Of a DNA stretch of 64,000 nt, positions 1 to 8,496 are shown piece by piece. Within the stretch, counting starts at the first letter, position 1. Each line of letters begins with the position of its first letter. The stretch is from Burkholderiaceae bacterium (GTDB lineage Bacteria; Pseudomonadota; Gammaproteobacteria; Burkholderiales; Burkholderiaceae_C). Position numbers and translations under genes: made by a program. A model generated the notes under the pieces. That model did no database searches. It was not told where the DNA came from and saw only the letters and a program-made list of their open reading frames with translations. The DNA is taken from the NCBI GenBank assembly GCA_913776825.1, contig CAJYPV010000018.1, positions 458,989-522,988 on the forward strand, given 5' to 3'.

Positions 1-503
1 ATCTGGCCCTGGCCTTGCGCGAACGGCCGCTGGAGACCGTCGCGCGTCTGTCGCGCACCTTGATGGCGGCGCTGGCCGTGATCACCGTGCTGGCCGTGGC
101 CATCGCGATGTATGTCGTGGGCAACTGGTTCTCGCGGCCGATCAAGCTGATGAACGAAGCGCTGGGCGAGATCGCACGCGGCCGCTACGGCTTCCGCATC
201 CGGGAGCAGCGCAAGGATGAATTCGGTCTGCTCTATGCCACCTTCGACCAGATGGCCCAGGCGCTGCAGGATCGTCAGGCGCTGGCCGCGGGTCAGGCCC
301 GTCCGGACACCATCCGGACCACGGCCGCGCTGACCGCCGCCTCGCGCGACAAGTCGCCTTCGGCCGATGACAAGGCCCGCCGCGCCAGCCGCGACAAGGA
401 CGGGCGCTCGGACAAGCCGGCTGACAAGTCGGTCAAGGCCGAGAAGTCCGACAAGGGCGAGAAGGGTGACAAGGGCCATCCACACGGGGGCAAAGGGTCG
501 TGA
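1..503 (+). CDS. HAMP-domain membrane protein, 5' end cut by window
   Basis: The reading frame is open from base 3, so the N-terminus lies outside the window. The visible part has one hydrophobic membrane segment (about 20 residues, LMAALAVITVLAVAIAMYVV). A HAMP linker follows, with the typical SRPIKLMNEALGEIARGRYG run and the DEFG element. HAMP domains relay signals from a periplasmic sensor to a cytoplasmic output, but no kinase, cyclase or methyl-accepting domain follows. The last 70 residues are instead a low-complexity tail rich in Lys, Asp and Ser with repeated DK/EK steps, probably disordered. The stop overlaps the GTG start of the next gene by 3 bases (GTGA), so the genes are translationally coupled. 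Function is unknown without the N-terminus. Confidence 0.75.
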   Translation, partial: LALALRERPLETVARLSRTLMAALAVITVLAVAIAMYVVGNWFSRPIKLMNEALGEIARGRYGFRIREQRKDEFGLLYATFDQMAQALQDRQALAAGQARPDTIRTTAALTAASRDKSPSADDKARRASRDKDGRSDKPADKSVKAEKSDKGEKGDKGHPHGGKGS

Positions 504-1561
504 TCGCCGCACTGTCGACTTCTGCGGCGCCGCGTCGCTGGCGTCTGCTGGCCGTGGCGGCGCTGATGGCCATGGCCGGCTGCACCACCACCACGGTGGC
601 GCCGCCGGAACCCGCGCCGGTCACGCCGACCGAGCCCAAGCTGCAGGGCGAGGTGGTGGCTCGCAATGAGCGCCTGCTGCTGTATGTGCCGGCGACAGGC
701 GAATCGCTGCGCGGCATCGCCGCCCGACTGCTGGGCAGCGAGGACAACGACTGGCAGATCAGCGATGCCAATGGCGGCCTGAGCGGGATCAATCCGGGCC
801 AGCCGCTGGTGGTGCCGCTCAAGCCGCTCAATCCGTTGGGCGTGGTGCCGGGCAGCTATCAGACAGTGACCATCCTCTGCTATCACCGGGTCGGCACGGT
901 CGGCGGAAAGATGGCGGTCTCGCCGGCGAATTTCGCGGCGCAGATGGAATGGCTGTCCCGCAACAACTACCGGGTGCTGAAGCTGGGCCAACTGGCCGGC
1001 TATCTGGACGGCAAGGAGCCGCTGCCGCCGAAGTCGGTCGTCATCACCTTCGACGACGGCTATGAGTCGGTCTATCGCTATGCCTTCCCGGTGCTGCGCA
1101 AGCTCGGGCTGCCGGCGACCATGTTCGTCTACACCGATTTCATCGGCGCGGGCGATGCGCTGAGCTGGCCGCAGTTGCAGGAGATGGCGACCTCCGGCTT
1201 CATGGACATCCAGTCCCATTCCAAGAGCCATCGCAACCTGATCGAGCGTTCGGCCGGCGAGGGCGATGAGCGCTATGCCAAGAACCTGGAGCTGGAAACC
1301 GCAGGCCCGCGCGACCTGCTGGAAAAGCGGCTGCCGGTGCAGGTGCGGCACTACGCCTTTCCCTACGGCGACGCCAATGAGCAAGTCCTGGACATGCTGA
1401 CCCGTCAGAAATACAGCCTGGCCGTGACCGTCAACCCGGGCGGCAACGCCTTTTTCGCGCAGCCCTTGATGCTGCGCCGGACCATGATCTTCGGCGACCA
1501 TGACCTCGAGGCCTTCAAGGCCCGTCTGCAAAACAGCCGCCGCATCGGACCCGCGCCATGA
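500..1561 (+). CDS. Polysaccharide deacetylase (NodB family) lipoprotein
   Basis: This is a 353-residue protein starting at a GTG that overlaps the previous stop. It has an N-terminal lipoprotein signal with lipobox MAGC (Cys28) and a proline-rich linker. Residues about 60-110 form a LysM-like segment ending in GINPGQPLVVPL. A NodB deacetylase domain follows from about 122: TFDDGYES at 183-190 supplies the metal-binding Asp pair and HSKSH at 240-244 supplies the two His. The family removes acetyl groups from polysaccharides or peptidoglycan. An outer-membrane or periplasmic location is inferred from the lipobox. It is coupled to a downstream TPR lipoprotein (ATGA overlap), suggesting a small envelope operon. 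The substrate cannot be told from sequence. Confidence 0.85.
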   Translation: MIAALSTSAAPRRWRLLAVAALMAMAGCTTTTVAPPEPAPVTPTEPKLQGEVVARNERLLLYVPATGESLRGIAARLLGSEDNDWQISDANGGLSGINPGQPLVVPLKPLNPLGVVPGSYQTVTILCYHRVGTVGGKMAVSPANFAAQMEWLSRNNYRVLKLGQLAGYLDGKEPLPPKSVVITFDDGYESVYRYAFPVLRKLGLPATMFVYTDFIGAGDALSWPQLQEMATSGFMDIQSHSKSHRNLIERSAGEGDERYAKNLELETAGPRDLLEKRLPVQVRHYAFPYGDANEQVLDMLTRQKYSLAVTVNPGGNAFFAQPLMLRRTMIFGDHDLEAFKARLQNSRRIGPAP

Positions 1562-2541
1562 GCCTCCAGACGAGGATGAAGACGGCCCGCTGGGGCCGGC
1601 GCGTCGCCACGCCGGCGGCCGCCTTGATGATGTCGCTGGTGCTGTCCGCCTGCGGCAGCCTGCAGCCGCCCAATGCCGACGGCACACCGCGTGAGGCCGC
1701 CCCGGTGGCCAAGGGACCGGTCGGTGCTTTCGAGACCGGTCACCTGCAGCGCGCGCAGGACATGGAGAAGCAGGGCCAACTGGCCGAAGCGGCGCTGAGC
1801 TGGGAAGTGCTGACGCTGCTGCGGCCCGACCACACCAGCTACCGCGAGAGCCTGGCTGCGGTGCGCAAGCAGATCGACACCGCCGTCGCGGATCGATTGC
1901 AGCGTGGCCAGCAGGCGCAGAAGAAGGGCGACCTGGAGACCGCGAGCAATCAATACCTCACGGCCCTGTCCCTGCAGCCGGACAACGCGACCGCGGCGGA
2001 TGCCTTGCGCGCCATCGAGAAGGAGCGCAATCGCCGCAACTATCTCGGCACGCCGTCGCGCATCACCCTGCGCCGTGGGACCAACGATGCCGTGGCGCCG
2101 AAAGTCGCCGCTGCGCCGAAGTCGGGCGGCAAGGCGGCGGCGAGCGCCACCGCGGGCGCGGCCAATGCCGCGCCGGCTTCACCCGCCGCTGCGGGCGGTG
2201 GCGATCGCAATGAGCTGGAGCACATCGCGATGCTGTCGGCGCAAGGCGAGGTGGATGAAGCCATCCATCAATTGGAGAAGCGGTCCGCGCAGGACAAGCG
2301 CGATCCCTCCGCCCGTCGACTGCTGGCCGACCTGTATGTGCGCAAGGCCGAGCGGGTCGCGACGACCGATCGGTCCGGCGGCATCAACTGGCTGCAGAAG
2401 TGCCTGAAGCTCGATCCCAAGCATGCACGGGCCACGGCCCTGATGCGTCAATGGATCGATGCGGCCACCGGGCCGGCCACAGCGGGTGGCAGTGGCGGTG
2501 GCGGAACCGGCCTCGCGACGACGAAGCAGAACAAGCCGTGA
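1558..2541 (+). CDS. TPR-repeat lipoprotein
   Basis: This is a 327-residue protein whose ATG overlaps the deacetylase stop (ATGA). A signal peptide with lipobox LSAC (Cys32) marks it as a lipoprotein. Two blocks of TPR-like helices are visible, roughly residues 55-165 (AQDMEKQGQLAEAALSWEVL and following) and 220-305. They are separated by an Ala/Gly-rich linker (about 175-218) that is probably flexible. TPR lipoproteins usually scaffold envelope complexes. Coupling to the deacetylase suggests the two act together on an extracellular polymer, by analogy with deacetylase/TPR pairs of exopolysaccharide systems. This is inference, since no polymerase or synthase gene is visible. The C-terminus is a Gly/Thr-rich tail. 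Confidence 0.75.
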   Translation: MSLQTRMKTARWGRRVATPAAALMMSLVLSACGSLQPPNADGTPREAAPVAKGPVGAFETGHLQRAQDMEKQGQLAEAALSWEVLTLLRPDHTSYRESLAAVRKQIDTAVADRLQRGQQAQKKGDLETASNQYLTALSLQPDNATAADALRAIEKERNRRNYLGTPSRITLRRGTNDAVAPKVAAAPKSGGKAAASATAGAANAAPASPAAAGGGDRNELEHIAMLSAQGEVDEAIHQLEKRSAQDKRDPSARRLLADLYVRKAERVATTDRSGGINWLQKCLKLDPKHARATALMRQWIDAATGPATAGGSGGGGTGLATTKQNKP

Positions 2542-2619
2542 TCGGCACGGCGTCCGGGCGGTAGCGATTTACTGTGCGACCGCTCGCCGCCGTGCAGGCG
2601 CGCGAGGTCGCCGTGGTGC

Positions 2620-3039
2620 TTAAACCGTCTCGGGCGGATCGACCTGCGTCGGCGCGAAGCCTTGGTCGGTCCCGTCATCGTCTTCCAGGGCCAGCGCGGG
2701 TTGGCGCTGGTCGCCTTGGGCCAGCAGCTTTTCCACTTCCTGCACGCTGGCGCGGACGGGCGGTGCGGCGGGCTCGGGCGTCACCGGGATGTAGGCATCC
2801 CGACGCCGGCCGCGCTCGGCGGTGAGGCGCAGCGTGGCCATCTCGGCCTGCAGTTGCTCGATCTGACGGCGGGCCTGGGTGTTCTGCTGGTCCAGCAGAT
2901 CGCGAGAGGCGCGCAGCCGGTCCGCCGCGCGCTGAACCACCGACAGCCGGCGGGACCATTGCCAACTGGCGGCGGCCACGCCCAGGGCCAGTCCGGTCAA
3001 TGAGCCGGCGATTGCCATCCAAGGCTGCAGGTTGTTCAT
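2620..3039 (-). CDS. Small membrane-anchored coiled-coil protein
   Basis: This is a 139-residue protein. The start chosen is the ATG at 3039 because GGAGGA lies just upstream. The longer open frame upstream to 3534 has arginine-rich, non-protein-like composition. Residues about 7-26 form a single membrane segment. They are followed by a heptad-like helix (about 30-78) rich in Arg, Gln, Leu and Glu, typical of a coiled coil. The C-terminal 50 residues are Pro/Ala-rich and then acidic, ending in PPETV. I do not recognise a family. It converges on the TPR lipoprotein gene with a 78-base gap and is separated from the LysM gene upstream by a terminator, so it is probably transcribed alone. Confidence 0.6.
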   Translation of the reverse strand: MNNLQPWMAIAGSLTGLALGVAAASWQWSRRLSVVQRAADRLRASRDLLDQQNTQARRQIEQLQAEMATLRLTAERGRRRDAYIPVTPEPAAPPVRASVQEVEKLLAQGDQRQPALALEDDDGTDQGFAPTQVDPPETV

Positions 3040-3240
3040 GTGCTGTCCTCCCGAGGCCCCCACGGCCTCCCCCAACTGACGTGTCATGACCCAACGGCGG
3101 GGTCGGCCCTGCGCGCGTCTCCAGGACCCGGATGGGCGAGGAGCGGGCATGAGCAGGCGCGAATGTACTGGGGACTGCGCCGTCGGGCCAGTAGGAAAGC
3201 CCTCTAAATTGCGGCCCGCCGAACGGCTTCGTTGAATTGC

Positions 3241-3252
3241 CACAACGTTGTG
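3241..3252. promoter_or_regulatory. Perfect palindrome CACAACGTTGTG, possible operator
   Basis: A 12-bp perfect inverted repeat lies about 200 bases upstream of the minus-strand coiled-coil protein gene, in a locally less GC-rich stretch. It could bind a dimeric regulator, but no second copy was found in the window and no regulator gene is adjacent. Confidence 0.25.
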
Positions 3253-3421
3253 TTGGCGTCGGATTGGCACCGGCAGGGCCTGCTTCCGAGCAGCGCCACC
3301 GGCCCGATCCGAGCGGCGGCGAGGCGGGCAGCCGCTCGTCCCATGCGCCGCGCCGGGGCGCGGCGGACCGTCGCGGGGCGCAGCGGCGACAGCAGCGGGA
3401 TGTCGATGCGATCGATGCACC

Positions 3422-3458
3422 AAAACAAAACGCCAACCGTCTTTCGAGCAGTTGGCGT
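3422..3458 (-). terminator. Rho-independent terminator of the LysM/TPR gene
   Basis: Read on the minus strand, an 8-bp stem (ACGCCAAC pairing with GTTGGCGT) with a 13-base loop is followed directly by TTTTGTTTTG. This is the classic hairpin plus T-run. It lies 90 bases after the stop of the LysM/TPR lipoprotein gene. Confidence 0.75.
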
Positions 3459-3547
3459 GAGCACGAATCGGGGCACGTGCGCGTCGCGGGCGGTGACCGG
3501 GCCGAGCCTGCCGAGGCAGGGAAGGGCCGGCCACGACCGACGACGGA

Positions 3548-4531
3548 TTACTTCAGCTGGTCCATCCGCTGCTTCAGCTGGATGGCTTTCTGACGTTCCA
3601 GCTTGGCCAGTTCGTTGTTTGGATCCAACTCCAGCACGTTGTCCCAGGCGCGGATCGAGCCGGCCAGGTCCTGCTTGGCGAAGGCGGTGCGGGCCTGCAC
3701 CGTGTTGCGGTCGATCATGCGCTTGCGCACGGCATCCACCTTGGCCTGGGCACCCGGGTGCTCGGCGGCGGCGGCGCGGCGGTAGTCGTCCAGCGCGCGG
3801 TCCAGGCGGCCGGCCTTTTCGTTGGCCTCGCCGTTCTTCATCGCGCGCTCGGCCGGGCTCAGCTCGGCCGCAGGCGGCGGAGCGGGCGGCGCTGCCACGG
3901 CCGGGGTGGGCGTGGGCGTCGCGACGGGCGGCTGAGCGGCGGGTGGCGGGGTTTTGTCTCCACGTGCGGCCGGGCGCGGCGGCGCCGGGTCCAGCGATCC
4001 GGGCGGTGGGGCCTTGCCCGGCACACGCAGCACCTGGCCGCCGGCGACCTGGCGCGGCACCTTGATGTCGTTGTAGCGGGCCAGGATGTAGAACGAATAG
4101 ATGTCGCCCATGAAACGGCCCGCGATGCGCGAGAGCGTGTCGTTGGGTCGCACCGTGTAGGCGAAGGATTCGCGGCCGAGCATGGCCACCGGATCACCGG
4201 TGATCTGGCGCATCAGGCTGTTGGCCAGCTTGTTGCCGGGATCGAGCGACAGCGCGCGCTGCAGTTCGGCGCGGGCCTGGTCTTCCTGGCCGGCTTCCAG
4301 CATGTCGACCGAGGCCATGGCCATCTTCTGCGCCTGCACCTGCTGCGCGGGTGTGGGCGGAGGAGGCGGCGGCGGCTCGGGCGGCGGGGCCACGGGTTCA
4401 GACGCGGCGGGCTCCGGCGGAGGCGGGGTCGGCTTGACCTGCGTGGGCGTACAGGCGGCCAGCAGCAAGGTCAGCACAAGGGGGGCCACCAGAGGGGCCA
4501 CAGGGCGCAAAGGGGTTTTCGACATCGGCAT
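3548..4531 (-). CDS. LysM and TPR domain lipoprotein
   Basis: This protein has about 327 residues. The ATG at 4531 is preferred over the TTG one codon upstream. A lipoprotein signal has lipobox LAAC (Cys27), followed by a Pro-rich spacer to about 60. A first TPR-like helical pair spans about 68-112 (EDQARAELQRALSLDPGN). A LysM peptidoglycan-binding domain spans about 124-171 (YTVRPNDTLSRIAGRF to GGQVLRVPG). A second Pro/Ala linker and a C-terminal TPR region (about 240-327) follow. The layout suggests an outer-membrane lipoprotein that holds peptidoglycan and docks partners. It faces tagH across a divergent promoter region, so a link to T6SS assembly is possible but not shown. Confidence 0.8.
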   Translation of the reverse strand: MPMSKTPLRPVAPLVAPLVLTLLLAACTPTQVKPTPPPPEPAASEPVAPPPEPPPPPPPTPAQQVQAQKMAMASVDMLEAGQEDQARAELQRALSLDPGNKLANSLMRQITGDPVAMLGRESFAYTVRPNDTLSRIAGRFMGDIYSFYILARYNDIKVPRQVAGGQVLRVPGKAPPPGSLDPAPPRPAARGDKTPPPAAQPPVATPTPTPAVAAPPAPPPAAELSPAERAMKNGEANEKAGRLDRALDDYRRAAAAEHPGAQAKVDAVRKRMIDRNTVQARTAFAKQDLAGSIRAWDNVLELDPNNELAKLERQKAIQLKQRMDQLK

Positions 4532-4679
4532 CAAGAAACAGACTCGATTCGAGCCGTCGCAGTATGAGACATATGGGAGCGACCGGCAGATGACTTTCGT
4601 TCATTGAAGGCCGAGCGCGGAGACGCAACCATGCTGGGGCTCATTCTCCCTCCGCCCAGGCACGCCAAAGGCCGAAAAC

Positions 4680-6824
4680 ATGTCTCTCACCCTGCGCGCG
4701 GTGTCGCTCAACGACCTGCCACTCACGCAGCCCATCACCGCGCAATTCGGCGCCCAGGGCGGCACGATCGGACGTGCCGACCAGAATACCTTGGCCCTGC
4801 CGGACCCGGAACGTCACATTTCGCGGCAGCAGGCAGAAATCCGCAGGGGTGCGGACGGTTACCTGATCTGCAACATCGGCAGCGCCAATCCCATCACCGT
4901 GGCGGGCCAGGCGCTGCATCAGGGCCAGTCCTTGCCGTTGCGTCATCGCGACGAAGTCCGCATCGGCGGTTATCTGTTGCAGGTCAGCGACGACGGTCAG
5001 GACGGCGACACCCACCTCGGCGCCGCCCGACCCGCCGCGCCGCTGTCCAGCCCGGCAGCCAGCGCCCCGTCACGCAGCGGAGCCATCCCGACCGGACCAG
5101 GCGCCTTCGATCCACTCGCCGGCAATCCCTTCGATGGCCTGGCAGGTTTCGGCAACGGCCCCGCCGGCAGCGGCGCAGCCTCCAGCCGGGCCAGCGACAG
5201 CAATCCCTTTGCCGATCTCCTCGGCGGCGCACCGCTGAGCAGTCCGGCCGCAGCGCCGGTGTCGGCATTCAGTCAATCGCATCTGGCGCCGCCGCCGCCG
5301 GCCCCGGCGCCGTCCGTGGGCATGGGATTGCTGCCCGACGATTTCGATCCTTTCGCGCCGCCGCCGGCACCCGCGACTGCGCGAAGCGGTGTGCCGTCGC
5401 CATCGGCACTGCCGGCAGCCTCGCCGTTCGATCGACCGGCCGCCGCGCCGATTCCGGGCGGTGATCCATTCGCCATGGGATTCGGAATGCCGCCAGCGCA
5501 CGGCACGAGCGCGCCCGCACCGTTCCAGCATCCCTTCGACGTGCCGAGCCCCGCGCCGGCCGCCCGCAGCGCGCCGCAGGGCGCGTTCGGTGATCTTGGC
5601 CTGGGCGGTGGTGGGGCCTTCGGTGACCTGATTCCCAGCGAGGGCGCGGGCGGTGGCTCCATCGACGACCTGTTCGGTTTGAAGTCAGGCACAGGCGGCG
5701 GGGGCGATCCCCTGGCCGGATTCATGGCCGAGGCGGCGAAGTCGGTGCGCGACAGCAGCAACCAGACGATGCCGTCGGACCCGCTGGCGCTCTTCGGCAT
5801 GCCGGGCACGCCGCACACCCACACCGAGCCTGCCACGCCGGCGTTGCCGGATCACACGCCAGCCCTGAACGCGTCCTTCCGTCCGCCGGAAGTGCGTCGG
5901 CCCAGCCCGCCTGCCGAGCCGGCCGCCATCCCCGCGCCGGTGATGCCGGCCGTCGCCGCGCCGACGCCCCGATTGCCCGCTGACGATCCGTTGGCGGACT
6001 TCATGGCCACCGTGCCGCCGCCGCTGGAGCCCGCTATGACGGTCGCACCGGCCGTGATGGCGACGCCAGTGCCGCCTGCGGCCGTGGTCCCGCCGGTCGT
6101 GCCTCAAGTCGCTGCGCCCGTGCCGCCACCGACCCGCTACGCCGCGCCGATGCCATCGACGCCGTCGACGACGCCGCCGACGCAGGTCCCGGCGGCGGCC
6201 GCGGTCGCCGGTCCGTCGGCCGACAGCGCCGCCTTGTGGCAGGCTTTCTGCGAAGGCGCGGGCCTGCGTCTGGATTTGCCGCAGGGCCTGACGCCGGAGC
6301 TGATGCGGGTCATCGGCCAGTTGCTGCATTCGTCGGTCGATGGCGCCTTGCAGATGATGGCGGTGCGCGCGGCCACCAAGCATGAGCTGCGGGCGCAGGT
6401 GACGGTGATCCGCTCGCGGGACAACAACCCGCTGAAGTTCTCGCCCGATGCGCAATCGGCGATGGAGCAGTTGCTGCAGCCGCCGGTGCGCGGTTTCCTG
6501 CCGGGGCCGGCCGCGATGTCCGATGCGATGCACGACCTGGTCGGCCACACCATCGGCACGATGGCGGGCACGCGGGCGGCGCTGGAAGGCGTGCTGTCGC
6601 GCTTCAAGCCGGAGATGCTGGAATCCAAGCTCACCAGCCGGTCGATGCTGGACAGCGTGCTCACGCTCAACCGCAAGGCCAAGCTCTGGGAGCTGTATCT
6701 GACCCACTTCGAGTCCATTCACGAGGAGGCGCAGGAAGACTTCCACAATCTGTTCGGCAAGGCCTTCCTGGAGGCTTATGAAGAACAGCTCGAACGACTG
6801 AATCAACGCAAGAGCGCGGCCTGA
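4680..6824 (+). CDS. tagH: Type VI secretion-associated FHA-domain protein TagH
   Basis: This is a 714-residue protein. Residues 1-103 are a forkhead-associated domain (GRADQNTLALPD, HISRQQAEI) that binds phosphothreonine. A long Pro/Ala-rich region (about 105-510) is probably disordered and carries repeated DPLA/DPFA-type motifs (DPLADFMA, DPLALFG, DDFDPFA). The C-terminal 200 residues (LWQAFCEGAGLRL and onwards) match the conserved C-terminal domain of T6SS FHA proteins. In known systems this protein takes part in threonine-phosphorylation control of T6SS firing, together with the PppA phosphatase encoded 23 bases downstream and a PpkA kinase, which is not in the window. Neighbouring tss genes support the call. 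Confidence 0.92.
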   Translation: MSLTLRAVSLNDLPLTQPITAQFGAQGGTIGRADQNTLALPDPERHISRQQAEIRRGADGYLICNIGSANPITVAGQALHQGQSLPLRHRDEVRIGGYLLQVSDDGQDGDTHLGAARPAAPLSSPAASAPSRSGAIPTGPGAFDPLAGNPFDGLAGFGNGPAGSGAASSRASDSNPFADLLGGAPLSSPAAAPVSAFSQSHLAPPPPAPAPSVGMGLLPDDFDPFAPPPAPATARSGVPSPSALPAASPFDRPAAAPIPGGDPFAMGFGMPPAHGTSAPAPFQHPFDVPSPAPAARSAPQGAFGDLGLGGGGAFGDLIPSEGAGGGSIDDLFGLKSGTGGGGDPLAGFMAEAAKSVRDSSNQTMPSDPLALFGMPGTPHTHTEPATPALPDHTPALNASFRPPEVRRPSPPAEPAAIPAPVMPAVAAPTPRLPADDPLADFMATVPPPLEPAMTVAPAVMATPVPPAAVVPPVVPQVAAPVPPPTRYAAPMPSTPSTTPPTQVPAAAAVAGPSADSAALWQAFCEGAGLRLDLPQGLTPELMRVIGQLLHSSVDGALQMMAVRAATKHELRAQVTVIRSRDNNPLKFSPDAQSAMEQLLQPPVRGFLPGPAAMSDAMHDLVGHTIGTMAGTRAALEGVLSRFKPEMLESKLTSRSMLDSVLTLNRKAKLWELYLTHFESIHEEAQEDFHNLFGKAFLEAYEEQLERLNQRKSAA

Positions 6825-6847
6825 CGCGCCCGGTCCCCTCCAAGAAC

Positions 6848-7705
6848 ATGCTCAAGATCCGCGTTGCGGCCTGCAGCGAGCGTGGCCAACGGGCCACCAA
6901 TGAAGATGCCCTGGTCGCCCATGAAAACGGCCCGGGCTGGTATGCCGTGCTGGCCGACGGCGCTGGCGGTCACCGCAATGGCGCGGAGGCCGCGCGCCGG
7001 GCGATCCATCGGATGCAGATCAGTCTGGGCGATGCGACCTTGCCGTGGCGTCCGGAGCTGCTGACCGATGCGGTGCTGGCCGCGCACGAGGATGTGCGGC
7101 GCGGCATCGATGCGCACGGCCGCGAGCGGATGCACACCACGCTGGTGGCCCTGTGCGTGGATGCGCAGCGGCGATTCGCGTTGTGGACCCATGTCGGCGA
7201 TTCGCGGCTGTACCGTTTGCGTCGCGGCGACATCGACACGGTGACGAACGACGACAGCGTCGTGCAACGCCTGATCGATGCGGGCCTGATCACGCCGGCG
7301 CAGGCGGAAGATCATCCGCACAAGAATCACCTGGTGGCCGCGCTCGGCATCGATGACGAGCTGGAGCCCCACACCAGCCGCGTGGAGCCGCTGGAGGAGG
7401 GCGATGTCTTCCTGCTTTGCAGCGACGGCTGGTGGGCCAGCGCCGGCGAAACGGTGATCCCCGACACCTTGCGCATGGCCCCGGATCCGGAGGCCTGGCT
7501 GGAGGCGATGCGTCGCGCCATCGAGGCGCGCGGCCTGCCGAATCAGGACAACTTCAGCGCGATCGCGGTGTGGGTGGGCGAGACGCTTGGCGCGCCGCGC
7601 GACTCCGAACTGCCGACCGTGGCTCGCCCGGCCGCCGCGTCGGAGCCGGAGCTCGGCTCGCTGGACGACGAAGACGATGAAAGCACGCGGCGCATGCCGC
7701 TGTGA
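6848..7705 (+). CDS. pppA: PP2C-family Ser/Thr phosphatase of the T6SS (PppA)
   Basis: This is a 285-residue protein phosphatase. All PP2C metal-site motifs are visible: NED at 18-20, ADGAGGH at 36-42, GDS at 117-119, SDG at 192-194 and DN at 234-235. The C-terminal 40 residues are an acidic tail. In T6SS post-translational control, PppA reverses threonine phosphorylation of the FHA partner and keeps the apparatus quiet. It follows tagH by 23 bases in the same operon. A GC-rich hairpin follows the stop. Confidence 0.92.
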   Translation: MLKIRVAACSERGQRATNEDALVAHENGPGWYAVLADGAGGHRNGAEAARRAIHRMQISLGDATLPWRPELLTDAVLAAHEDVRRGIDAHGRERMHTTLVALCVDAQRRFALWTHVGDSRLYRLRRGDIDTVTNDDSVVQRLIDAGLITPAQAEDHPHKNHLVAALGIDDELEPHTSRVEPLEEGDVFLLCSDGWWASAGETVIPDTLRMAPDPEAWLEAMRRAIEARGLPNQDNFSAIAVWVGETLGAPRDSELPTVARPAAASEPELGSLDDEDDESTRRMPL

Positions 7706-7733
7706 GCGCGTCGGCCGTGATGGCCGACCGCGC
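7706..7733. terminator. GC-rich hairpin after pppA
   Basis: A stem of TCGGCC pairing with GGCCGA around GTGAT is extended by GCGCG/CGCGC with one bulged base. It starts directly after the pppA stop, in the convergent gap before the SnoaL-like gene. There is no T-run, so intrinsic termination is uncertain. Confidence 0.4.
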
Positions 7734-7789
7734 CGTGATCGTGGCTGAGCGCGTCCGAATGCGGCGCAGGGCCGCGAGGCGCTTTCGCC

Positions 7790-8137
7790 TTATCCGCGCA
7801 CGAACCAGACCTTCGAGATGCCCTGCGGCGTGACCTCGTAGATCGCGGCGACCTGCACTGGCGCCTCGGGCACGCCGGTGACCCGTTCATGGTCGATGAC
7901 CTTGTTCCCGAACACCATCCGGTTCACGAGTTGGGCATGCAGCTCAGGAAGATTGAATCGGTGGTCGCGATAGTGGCGCTTGAGTGCTTCACGGCCGACG
8001 AGCGTCGGTTGCGGGTTGGTCAGCTGATAGACCTCGACATCCTCGGTGTACTCGGCGACGAAGCGGTCGAGGTCCTTGGCGTTGTAGGCGTCGAGTTGAC
8101 GTTGGGCGAAGTCGGCGGGGTTGAAGGAAGCGGTCAT
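7790..8137 (-). CDS. SnoaL-like / NTF2-fold small protein
   Basis: This is a 115-residue protein with the NTF2-like fold pattern. An N-terminal helix (FAQRQLDAYNAKDLDRFVAEY) is followed by the TEDVEVYQL strand, a HYRDHRF helix and C-terminal strands ending in KVWFVRG. Such proteins are small cone-shaped domains that act as isomerases, hydratases or simple binding proteins. The family name fits, but the ligand cannot be deduced. It is monocistronic, convergent with pppA and divergent from the 713-aa effector-like gene. It is probably a housekeeping gene rather than part of the secretion system. Confidence 0.8.
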   Translation of the reverse strand: MTASFNPADFAQRQLDAYNAKDLDRFVAEYTEDVEVYQLTNPQPTLVGREALKRHYRDHRFNLPELHAQLVNRMVFGNKVIDHERVTGVPEAPVQVAAIYEVTPQGISKVWFVRG

Positions 8138-8496
8138 GGACGGAGCGCGGAATGGATTGGGTGCGCGCGGGCTTGCGCGTCAGCGGGCGATCGTAGCTGT
8201 GGCCGAGGAGCGCGGGGGAGGGGACTGGTCCTCAGTCCTTTCGACGCATGGCTTGGGCATGGGGATCCTCGAGATGGCATCGTCCAACGCATGGCCCGGT
8301 CGACTGCCGATGGCACCGCAGCGGCCGCGCAGGAGCGGCCGTCCAGTATTTCAGGATCAGCATTCTGCTGAGAGACAGCGCGGGCAGGAAGGTTTACAAA
8401 CGAAAACTTCGCAGGATCACCAGACGCCGCCGTGAAAGGGCGACGCAGGCTGTTTTTCCATGGGCTTTTCCGTCTCGTCCGTCTTCGACCTGTCTC
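8138..8496. other. 359-base divergent intergenic region
   Basis: This region separates the SnoaL-like gene (-) from the effector-like gene (+). It contains the 17-bp palindromic element at 8356-8372 and a locally AT-richer patch around 8390-8410. The open frame reading through it into the downstream gene is Arg/Trp-rich and not protein-like. No clear Shine-Dalgarno precedes the ATG at 8497. Confidence 0.6.
8356..8372 (+). promoter_or_regulatory. Shared palindromic element, copy 1
   Basis: The sequence is ATCAGCA-TTC-TGCTGAG, an inverted repeat with 6-bp perfect arms (TCAGCA/TGCTGA) and a 3-base spacer. It lies 124 bases before the effector-like gene. The same element occurs 24 kb away at 32201-32217 on the other strand, with 16 of 17 bases identical and the same spacer, and in the same orientation relative to its downstream gene. 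It is a probable binding site for a common dimeric regulator. Confidence 0.55.

Larger units (their letters stand above)
3040..3547. other. 508-base gap between two minus-strand genes
   Basis: No convincing protein is seen on either strand. The open frames here are low-complexity, Arg/Ala-rich reads of high-GC DNA. The gap holds a rho-independent terminator for the LysM gene (3422-3458) and a 12-bp perfect palindrome (3241-3252). The palindrome lies in the presumed promoter region of the coiled-coil protein gene. Confidence 0.6.

Noticed and set aside
3040..3534. N-terminal extension of the small coiled-coil protein to 304 residues
   Set aside because: The extension is Arg/Pro-rich and crosses a terminator hairpin, while a good ribosome site sits directly before the ATG at 3039.
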